A stretch of DNA of 5,203 bases, from the NCBI GenBank assembly GCA_007124105.1, contig SLFT01000383.1, positions 1 through 5,203 of the forward strand. The letters are read 5' to 3'. Below, one piece after another: positions 1 to 4,743 of this stretch. How positions within the stretch are numbered: position 1 is the first letter of the stretch; each line of letters begins with the position of its first letter. A program made the translations under genes and the position numbers. The notes under the pieces were generated by a model. That model saw only the letters and a program-made list of their open reading frames with translations. It had not been told where the DNA came from and searched no databases. Source of the DNA: Candidatus Hydrogenedentota bacterium. GTDB lineage: Bacteria > Hydrogenedentota > Hydrogenedentia > Hydrogenedentales > CAITNO01.

Positions 1-18
1 AGAAACGACAATAGCCGC

Positions 19-36
19 GAAACACTCCTGTGTTTC
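19..36. repeat. 7-bp hairpin GAAACAC/GTGTTTC at left edge
   Basis: A perfect 7-bp stem encloses the 4-nt loop TCCT. Read on the minus strand, the loop and stem contain AGGAG, so the structure could mask the ribosome binding site of a gene starting just outside the window. No start codon at a good distance is visible to confirm this. Confidence 0.25.
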
Positions 37-128
37 CTTATTTCTACTATGTGGCACAGGCTTGAGGTTTGCGCGGGATATCGCAGTTCATTTGAAGAGC
101 CTTTGTCGGGTTGGTACGGTCGTTAGTG

Positions 129-168
129 TTTCACCTGTGCGGGGCATCTTTGGCCCGAACAGGTGAAA
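129..168. terminator. Strong hairpin 3' of gspF, possible terminator
   Basis: TTTCACCTGT (129-138) pairs perfectly with ACAGGTGAAA (159-168). Inside it, GGGC (142-145) can pair with GCCC (153-156) around a 7-nt loop. It begins 57 nt past the gspF stop. No U-rich tract follows on either strand, so it is not a textbook intrinsic terminator. It could still end transcription with help, or protect the mRNA 3' end. A protein-binding inverted repeat is the alternative. Confidence 0.45.
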
Positions 169-225
169 TCAATGTGTTCAGTCATTAAGCGGCAATATCG
201 CGTTGACGGTTCGGACAATCGCAGG

Positions 226-1440
226 TCAAATGCCTGATCCCGCGCCAAGCTGATCAATCATGGTAATCATTGGCAGGAACAACGCTATGAACAAGATCAG
301 AACGCCAACGCCCACCACAATGGTGAAAACGGGTTGAAGCGCTTCGCCGAGGCTGGCCACGGCAATATCCACCTCCTCTTCGTAAATGTCCGCAATCTGT
401 TCAGCAACCTGGTCTATGCGTCCCGATTCTTCTCCTGTAACAAACATATCCACCACCACCGACGGGATGACGCCGGATGCGCGCATTGGTTCCTCGAATC
501 CGCCGCCGCTCTCAACGGAATCGCGCAGGGCCTGAATAGATTCCGCCACGGCGCGATTGTGGATGGCGTTGCGCGTTAATTCAAGGGTCGCCATCATCGA
601 AAGGCCGCTGCGCAACAACAGACTTATGGTGCGGCACATTTCTTCTATGGCGTTCTTGTGGATGATGGGACCGACAACCGGCAGTTTCAACTTCACATAA
701 TCCGCCGCAAGACGGCGCACCGGGTTTCGGATATACCAGAAATGATAAAGCAGGAATACCACAAAAACGACCACTAACGGCGCATACCATCCGACGCGTA
801 TCCATGCCGACAACGTAATCAGTAATTGCGTACCCCACGGGGTTTCCAGGTCCGCCCGTTGAAAGAAATCCGCGAACACGGGCACCACAAAAGCGGTGAT
901 AACAAACAGGGCGGCCACACAGGCCACAACCAGCAACACCGGATAAATCATAGCGCCGCGTACGCGTTTGCGCAGCATTTCTCGTTCTTCACGATAAGTC
1001 ACAAGCCGCCGCAATATGGTGGTCAACGTACCGCTTGCCTCACTGGCCTTAATAAGATTCACGAACACAGTGTCAAAATAGCGAGGGTGCCGGTCGAAAG
1101 CCTGCCACAACGCGTTGCCGCCTTCCACGTACAAGGCGATATCGTTGATAAGCCCGCGCACTGCGTGACGTTCACTGCGTTTGGCCAGTGTCTTGAGCGA
1201 ACGCAGTATGGGCGTTCCCGCGTCAAGCAACATAATCATCTGCCGCAGGAACACGGTAATGTCGGTATAACGGATACTGCCTGACGCGAGGAAACCAGTG
1301 CGCGTTTTTATATTGCGTCCCTCACGCTTCACAATCTCGTCGTTCTGCCCCGGCGTGTTCTCCTCCTGCGCGTCACTTGTCAAATTAACCCGCTTAACTT
1401 GTTTGTGTCCCTTTGTCTTGCTTTCAGGTATATCTGCCAT
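226..1440 (-). CDS. gspF: GspF/PilC inner-membrane platform protein
   Basis: 404 residues with two T2SSF repeats, at about 60-183 and 263-386. Repeat 1 shows 'FLRQMIMLLDAGTPILRSL' (64-82), 'LIKASEASGTL' (129-139) and 'GAMIYPVLL' (162-170). Repeat 2 shows 'CRTISLLLRSGLSMMATLEL' (269-288) and 'FVTGEESGRIDQVAEQIADI' (333-352), ending in 'ALQPVFTIVVGVGVLILFIA'. Membrane segments lie at about 166-190, 218-236 and 371-394, the usual three. Family knowledge: this polytopic protein binds the assembly ATPase (GspE/PilB) in the cytoplasm and is the platform for pilin incorporation. The first 50 residues are hydrophilic and lysine- and glutamate-rich. They lack the 'F.Y.A.D..G' segment typical of this family, so the N-terminal arm is divergent. 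The gene follows the gspK-like gene after 352 nt, which is an unusual order. I cannot tell whether it serves secretion or pili. Confidence 0.92.
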   Translation of the reverse strand: MADIPESKTKGHKQVKRVNLTSDAQEENTPGQNDEIVKREGRNIKTRTGFLASGSIRYTDITVFLRQMIMLLDAGTPILRSLKTLAKRSERHAVRGLINDIALYVEGGNALWQAFDRHPRYFDTVFVNLIKASEASGTLTTILRRLVTYREEREMLRKRVRGAMIYPVLLVVACVAALFVITAFVVPVFADFFQRADLETPWGTQLLITLSAWIRVGWYAPLVVVFVVFLLYHFWYIRNPVRRLAADYVKLKLPVVGPIIHKNAIEEMCRTISLLLRSGLSMMATLELTRNAIHNRAVAESIQALRDSVESGGGFEEPMRASGVIPSVVVDMFVTGEESGRIDQVAEQIADIYEEEVDIAVASLGEALQPVFTIVVGVGVLILFIALFLPMITMIDQLGAGSGI

Positions 1441-1449
1441 AAAACAGGT

Positions 1450-1453
1450 TCCT
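1450..1453 (-). promoter_or_regulatory. Ribosome binding site for gspF
   Basis: AGGA (within AAGGAA) on the minus strand, 9 nt before the ATG at 1440. It supports that start even though the first 50 codons do not look like a canonical GspF N-terminus. Confidence 0.65.
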
Positions 1454-1464
1454 TTATACTTGCA

Positions 1465-1575
1465 TCAGAACGTTTGCCGCGCCGACAATCCTTCGCAACA
1501 GCCCGGCATGGCGCGGCCATCATTGTCCACGGCAACCGCGGGGTGGATGAAACAAAACTCATCTTCTTTTGTCAC
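1465..1575 (-). CDS. Possible 36-codon ORF upstream of gspF (doubtful)
   Basis: A GTG at 1575 opens a frame to a TGA at 1467-1465, ending 24 nt before gspF. It would encode 'MTKEDEFCFIHPAVAVDNDG' and 16 more residues with a second Cys pair (PGCCEGL). Many third codon positions are G or C, like the neighbouring genes, which is why I note it. Against it: there is no Shine-Dalgarno at a sensible distance, the GTG start is weak, and I recognise no family. It may be chance or the remnant of a larger gene. Confidence 0.15.
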   Translation of the reverse strand: MTKEDEFCFIHPAVAVDNDGRAMPGCCEGLSARQTF

Positions 1576-1619
1576 TGTCCAGCATGATGCCTTCTTAAAT
1601 CAAACTTTTCGATTCTGTG

Positions 1620-1687
1620 GGTGAAGCGAGGCGGAACCCACCAGAAAACGTGTTGCAGCAGAACGGTGGGCTCCGCTTCGCTTCACC
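1620..1687. repeat. REPIN-like pair of inverted palindromic repeats
   Basis: The left arm at 1620-1642 and the right arm at 1665-1687 are inverted copies matching at 21 of 23 positions, separated by 22 nt. Similarity continues irregularly outward on the right to about 1696 (GGTAGGGTACA-like edge when read on the minus strand). Each arm is also imperfectly palindromic at its ends (GTGGGT...ACCCAC on the left; GGTGGG...CCTACC with one G-T pair on the right). Two inverted REP-type units around a short spacer is the layout of REPINs or BIMEs, which single-domain Y1 transposases (RAYT/TnpA-REP) are thought to mobilise; none is encoded here. The RNA hairpin from either strand would be very stable and could attenuate or protect the transcript between gspK and gspF. 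Confidence 0.7.
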
Positions 1688-1792
1688 TACCCTACAGTTC
1701 ACTTTTGAGGTCTATTGGTAGACAGTTACATTCTTTTTTCTTCAGTGTAGACTTGAGGCGTACTTTATGCCGCATTATCTATCTCGAATATT

Positions 1793-2413
1793 TTAGGACG
1801 TATCTTCTTGATGTGCGCTCCAACATAAAATTTCACAGCCATTGCCGTCGCTAACCAAAACGGCTTCCACGGCATGGCGCGCCAATGTATGCATGCCCCC
1901 GGGGACAGCGCGTTGCACCATGGCCGCGCTCACCACGCGAAACACGCGCCCATCGCCTGGCCAATCGGGGGTAGAAGCAAACCGCTCTGTCCATGCTTCC
2001 TGGTCAAAAACACCCACGGACACCCGCGCTTCCGCAACATAAGCCGTGAGTTCCGTTGGCCGATACGTTTCGGGGTCGTGTCGTCCGTCATACAGCGGAT
2101 ATGAAAAAATATAATCAGGCGCGGGCAGTTCGTCCGCGGCCAGGGCCGCCTGAATGTGCCCCGCCGCGTTGTAGACGCCGGCGGCGGCGTAGTGCCGCGC
2201 GCGCATCCGTCTGACGCGTATGTCGCTTCCGTCAAGTTCGAGGGACATAAACCGCATATAGGATGCGCCCATCACGGAAAGCAGCGCCAACAGCGAAATA
2301 GCCAGAAATAGGGCTACGCCGTTGTCGCGTCTAAATGCGCGCCGCGCGGCAGCATTGTACGTCCCGCGCCACAGTTGCGTCGAGGCTATAGAGGAAAACA
2401 ATCTATTTTTCAT
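1793..2413 (-). CDS. gspK: Short GspK/PilX-like pseudopilin
   Basis: 206 residues. The N-terminus is basic, then 'RRDNG|VALFLAISLLALLSV' (Gly32 at the presumed processing site, membrane helix about 33-52) leads into 'RRMRARHYAAAGVYNAAGHI' (68-87), the post-helix A..ag...A pattern common to GspK and PilX N-termini. As in GspK proteins, the +5 Glu of other pseudopilins is absent. The C-terminus 'HAVEAVLVSDGNGCEILCWSA' looks like the natural end of PilX/GspK-type proteins, so I read the gene as complete. GspK is usually about 300 residues or more, so roughly a third is missing and the large inserted domain is probably absent. The position after gspI-gspJ supports GspK. The start is fixed by a TGA directly before the ATG, and no good Shine-Dalgarno is visible, so translation may depend on coupling to gspJ 14 nt upstream. 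Confidence 0.7.
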   Translation of the reverse strand: MKNRLFSSIASTQLWRGTYNAAARRAFRRDNGVALFLAISLLALLSVMGASYMRFMSLELDGSDIRVRRMRARHYAAAGVYNAAGHIQAALAADELPAPDYIFSYPLYDGRHDPETYRPTELTAYVAEARVSVGVFDQEAWTERFASTPDWPGDGRVFRVVSAAMVQRAVPGGMHTLARHAVEAVLVSDGNGCEILCWSAHQEDTS

Positions 2414-2427
2414 TCATGCATGCTTTA

Positions 2428-3069
2428 TTATTTGTGGCTCACACGTATGGGAAACGATGCTGTTCGCGCGAGCTGTCTGTCCGGGCGGCTGCTGTCCATC
2501 ACTGATACACTGACACGAACAAGCCGCGGCGGTTCAGGTTCATACCAGGACTCGCGCCATTCCATCCCATCAAAATACTGGATGCGCATACCAACGACAT
2601 CAGGGGCTATAACCTGTTTGCGCGTCCGAGCGGCACTGTCAGCGTCAGGGGCAGAGACGCTCCGGGTAAGCCTGGACGCGCCGGCGTTGCGTTCGATAGC
2701 GTAATGTACTATCAATCTGTTACGTTGTCCCGTTACCGGATTCAGTATTTCAACGGGAAAGGCGAGTTGGTCGTCTTCAAAAGCGATGCGCCACAAGTGA
2801 ATTTGTTCTTTCGCTTCGTTGCGTCGCCCTTGGAATTCCGCGTCGCATACTTGCGTAGACACGGCGTGATCGAAGTCATCCGCCATTGACGCAAAAACCC
2901 GCGTAGCCAGGCCATTGAGCCGCATATTGGCCTGTAACTCGTTCCAATATGCTGTCATGCGAAAAAGGCCTGTCATGCCGATAGTGGACGCCACGGACAA
3001 GACCGTCAGCACAACGGTTAATTCGAGTAGCGTAAACCCCCGTGATGTGAAAAGAAGTTCCCGTTTCAT
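2428..3069 (-). CDS. gspJ: GspJ-like minor pseudopilin
   Basis: 213 residues with a short basic leader, 'MKRELLFTSRG', cleaved after Gly11. 'FTLLELTVVLTVLSVAS' follows, with Glu16 at +5 and a hydrophobic segment to about residue 35. Past the helix it shows GspJ hallmarks: 'MADDFDHAV' near residue 62, 'LIVHYAIERNAGASRLTRSV' in the middle, and 'GMRIQYFDGMEWRESWY' followed by 'PRLVRVSVSVMD', the usual y.dg..W...w...lP..v.v.l ending. Family knowledge: GspJ joins GspI and GspK in the pseudopilus tip. The ATG at 3069 overlaps the gspI stop by 4 nt and has GAGG 7 nt upstream, inside the end of gspI. The gene ends with two consecutive TAA codons, and the next gene begins 14 nt later, so I infer one operon. 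Confidence 0.85.
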   Translation of the reverse strand: MKRELLFTSRGFTLLELTVVLTVLSVASTIGMTGLFRMTAYWNELQANMRLNGLATRVFASMADDFDHAVSTQVCDAEFQGRRNEAKEQIHLWRIAFEDDQLAFPVEILNPVTGQRNRLIVHYAIERNAGASRLTRSVSAPDADSAARTRKQVIAPDVVGMRIQYFDGMEWRESWYEPEPPRLVRVSVSVMDSSRPDRQLARTASFPIRVSHK

Positions 3070-3611
3070 TGCGCCACCTCGTCATCGTCGGGCGCGCGGG
3101 GCGCCCTGTAACGGGCAACGCTTGAAGTTAACGCCAGTGACCGCGCCCTTCCCCGTTCCTGCCAGCCCACCGCCACGGTAACTTCGTACGCCTGCGCGTC
3201 AGGCGACGGCAGCCGTCCCCAGGCCTGCCAGTGAAGACGCCGATACAGGGATTCGTTGTACGCGTGGGTGTTCCGGTTTATCAAGGTCACATCAGGGGGC
3301 AATATGTTGCCGCTGAAGGGCGGTTCTTTGTCCGCTTCCGTAATCGCAAAGGCTGCCGTCTCGTTTGTCTCGTCAATATGCCATGCGAACGTATCCGGAG
3401 CGGCCAACAGCGCGACCAGCTGCGCCTCGGCCATTTCAGCCGCCAACAACTTGTGACGCGCTTCGTCCGCCAGTTCAAGGCTGAACCCGTACATGGCCGT
3501 CAGTCCGCCCAATGCTGCTGCAAGCACTGTCAACGCCACAATCATCTCGATGAGGGTAAACCCTTCTTGGCGCGATGTATTCCTGGACGGTATTGTATGG
3601 GCGTGTTTCAT
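3066..3611 (-). CDS. gspI: GspI-like minor pseudopilin (type II secretion / type IV-filament)
   Basis: 181 residues from the ATG at 3611. The type III leader 'SRQEG|FTLIEM' places prepilin peptidase cleavage after Gly17, with Phe18 as the new N-terminus and the conserved Glu at +5 (Glu22). A hydrophobic helix runs to about residue 40 and would hold the protein in the inner membrane before assembly. The 'EMAEAQLVALL' stretch after the helix and the C-terminal 'VTVAVGWQERGRARSLALTSSVARY' (V.W...gr.r.l.L.t pattern) fit GspI. Family knowledge: GspI forms the tip complex with GspJ and GspK that initiates the pseudopilus. An upstream in-frame ATG at 3650 would add 13 residues and give a 30-residue leader. 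I prefer 3611 because its 17-residue leader is more usual, although neither start has a strong Shine-Dalgarno. The stop overlaps the gspJ start (ATGA), which suggests translational coupling. PilV is the nearest alternative. Confidence 0.8.
   Translation of the reverse strand: MKHAHTIPSRNTSRQEGFTLIEMIVALTVLAAALGGLTAMYGFSLELADEARHKLLAAEMAEAQLVALLAAPDTFAWHIDETNETAAFAITEADKEPPFSGNILPPDVTLINRNTHAYNESLYRRLHWQAWGRLPSPDAQAYEVTVAVGWQERGRARSLALTSSVARYRAPRAPDDDEVAQ
3077..3080 (-). promoter_or_regulatory. Ribosome binding site for gspJ inside gspI
   Basis: GAGG on the minus strand, 7 nt before the ATG at 3069. It lies in the last codons of gspI and supports the coupled ATGA start. Confidence 0.6.
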
Positions 3612-3691
3612 GCTTTCTTGTATCCAGAATAGTGTTGTGGATATCCTCATTAGCCTGCAAGATGGGATCAGCCCGACGAGTCAACGGCTAT

Positions 3692-3720
3692 ATACTATAC
3701 AAAATCCTGTAAGATTGCAA
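3692..3720 (-). promoter_or_regulatory. Candidate sigma70-type promoter for the pseudopilin cluster
   Basis: Reading the minus strand, TTGCAA (3720-3715) is followed after 17 nt by TAGTAT (3697-3692). The overlapping hexamer TATAGT (3699-3694) gives a 15-nt spacer. The segment is much more AT-rich than its surroundings, lies between the thiF stop and gspI, and would start transcription near 3685. The hexamers match the consensus only partly, so this is a plausible but untested call. If real, the pseudopilin genes are transcribed separately from thiF. Confidence 0.35.
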
Positions 3721-3741
3721 ACGATAAAAGCGTGCGAGGCG

Positions 3742-4560
3742 CTATACAGGCTCTTCGCCCAACAATAATCGCATTACTGCGTTCGCCTGGTGGTGCGCGG
3801 CCACGCCGACGCGCGGCGCCATCAGCCCCTGACCCGGCTGGGCTGCGGATTCACCGTCGCCGCAGAGGTACAGACCGCGGCGCACTTTGCGGGTTTGAAC
3901 CCGATTGGCGCTGTCATACCCGGCCAATCCGGACGCAACAACCAGCGGCGTGTCAGGCAATGTACGCACCATTGTTTCCATGAGCATGGCCTTTTCTTCG
4001 GCTTGGTCGAAGGCTTCCACGACGACGGCGGCGGCGCGGAATATGCTCGGGATAGTTGGGGGCGCAAGCCGTACGAAATGGGGTTCGACCTGAACGCAGG
4101 GGTTTATCCGCGCCAACGTGGCGCACAGCGCGTCGGTTTTATTCATGCCGATCTGGTCTACGAAATACTGTTGTCGGTTGAGATTGCTTGGCTCCACAAC
4201 ATCATAATCAACAAGAATAAGCCTGCCCACGCCGATGCGCGCCAGGGCAACGGCCACGGAAGAACCAAGGCCGCCCAATCCCGCAATGCCCACGGCGGCA
4301 GCGCGCAATCTCTTGTGGATGCCTGGGCTGTGTCGTGCCGCCATAAGCGCCTCGAGGGTTTCAGGAGTCGGCGTTTCACCGCGTCGGATAAACACAACAG
4401 CGTCGCCTTCTTCCAGTTTTCGGTCTTCTGTTGCGGGAGCGCCGTTGCACACCACAATGTCCGCGTCGGGCTTCACTGCATCGCGCAGCGCGAACAAGGT
4501 AGTGCCGAAACGGATATGCTGCTGCTGCTCGTACAGTTGGACGGCAATTCTTTGCTTCAA
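3742..4560 (-). CDS. thiF: ThiF family 2: E1-like adenylyltransferase with fused ThiS-like N-terminal domain
   Basis: 272 residues. Residues about 4-61 resemble ThiS/MoaD beta-grasp proteins ('TTLFALRDAVKPDADIVVCNG', then 'LEEGDAVVFIRRGE') but lack the terminal Gly-Gly of a true sulfur carrier. A linker leads to the E1/ThiF Rossmann domain: nucleotide loop 'GLGGLGSS' (94-101), Asp118 and Asp120 in 'LVDYDVVEPSNLNRQQY', Arg129 and Gln130, Lys141 in 'GMNKT', 'VEAFDQAEEKAML' (181-193) and 'LCGDGES' with Cys233. There are no CxxC zinc pairs. This matches the ThiF variant of clostridia and many anaerobes, which adenylates the C-terminus of ThiS using ATP so that sulfur can be loaded for the thiazole of thiamine; that role is family knowledge. 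The start is a TTG at 4560 with AGGAG 9 nt upstream, and the frame has no other good start before its stop at 4614. No thiS, thiG or thiH is visible nearby, so another ThiS/MoaD-like partner cannot be excluded. Confidence 0.9.
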   Translation of the reverse strand: MKQRIAVQLYEQQQHIRFGTTLFALRDAVKPDADIVVCNGAPATEDRKLEEGDAVVFIRRGETPTPETLEALMAARHSPGIHKRLRAAAVGIAGLGGLGSSVAVALARIGVGRLILVDYDVVEPSNLNRQQYFVDQIGMNKTDALCATLARINPCVQVEPHFVRLAPPTIPSIFRAAAVVVEAFDQAEEKAMLMETMVRTLPDTPLVVASGLAGYDSANRVQTRKVRRGLYLCGDGESAAQPGQGLMAPRVGVAAHHQANAVMRLLLGEEPV

Positions 4561-4569
4561 TTTACGGCT

Positions 4570-4574
4570 CTCCT
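4570..4574 (-). promoter_or_regulatory. Ribosome binding site for thiF (supports TTG start)
   Basis: AGGAG on the minus strand, 9 nt before the TTG at 4560. It supports the rare TTG start, for which the reading frame offers no ATG or GTG alternative upstream. Confidence 0.7.
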
Positions 4575-4604
4575 GAAAAACAGTCTGTGTGACAGGCGAC
4601 GGCG

Positions 4605-4616
4605 CATGACGTCATG
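4605..4616. repeat. Perfect 12-bp palindrome CATGACGTCATG upstream of thiF
   Basis: The 12 bases read the same on both strands and lie 45 nt upstream of the thiF start, inside the 183-nt gap behind the M28-like gene. The size and position fit a dimeric regulator's operator, but a palindrome this short can also arise by chance. No regulator is identified. Confidence 0.3.
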
Positions 4617-4622
4617 AGAATT

Positions 4623-4653
4623 GCGTACGCTTCAAACTGTGACGGCGTACGCC
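4623..4653. repeat. Two copies of the palindrome GCGTACGC, able to form a hairpin
   Basis: GCGTACGC occurs at 4623-4630 and again at 4645-4652 (the second flanked as GGCGTACGCC). Each copy is self-complementary, and the two can pair as an 8-bp stem around a 14-nt loop. They lie between the M28-like stop and thiF. They could be a regulatory site or a weak mRNA structure. No T-run follows on the minus strand, so a standard intrinsic terminator is unlikely. I looked for the TPP riboswitch core in this gap and did not see it. Confidence 0.3.
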
Positions 4654-4743
4654 GGAATCTTGATGGGGGCCGGAGTATGTTTTTCAGACCAGTACGCAAA
4701 TCCTGTCGCTCTCAAATGGAAAGTGGGTGTTTCGCTACAGCGG

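Larger units (their letters stand above)
1441..1792. other. 352-nt gap between gspK-like gene and gspF; no convincing gene
   Basis: The half next to the gspK-like gene (about 1697-1792) is AT-rich with no recognisable motif. The middle contains the inverted REP-like pair described separately. The part next to gspF holds a possible 36-codon ORF and the gspF ribosome binding site. I found no confident promoter, RNA gene or insertion-sequence ORF. Confidence 0.6.

Noticed and set aside
1..225. Coding or RNA gene downstream of gspF
   Set aside because: No reasonable frame on either strand and no tRNA-like structure. Only the two hairpins stand out.
826..1284. 152-codon plus-strand frame opposite gspF
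   Set aside because: His/Gln-rich shadow of the gspF coding strand with no family resemblance.
1380..1562. 60-codon minus-strand frame overlapping the gspF start
   Set aside because: It overlaps gspF in another frame and resembles no family. An 8-codon frame ending on its ATG does not add real support.
1698..1792. Possible promoter in the AT-rich part of the gap before gspF (GATAAT near 1770)
   Set aside because: A -10-like hexamer is present but no acceptable -35 lies at the right distance, and AT-rich sequence gives such hexamers by chance.
3721..3745. Intrinsic terminator after thiF (AGCG...CGCT then TTT)
   Set aside because: The stem is only 4 bp with a 7-nt loop, too weak to call despite the following T residues.
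3790..4617. 275-codon plus-strand frame opposite thiF
   Set aside because: It lies antisense to a well-matched ThiF. Its protein is Gln/His/Arg-rich with no recognisable family, as expected for the complementary frame of a high-GC gene.
4561..4743. TPP riboswitch upstream of thiF
   Set aside because: I searched the minus strand for the CUGAGA and ACCUGAUCUGG core elements and found neither in the right form or order.
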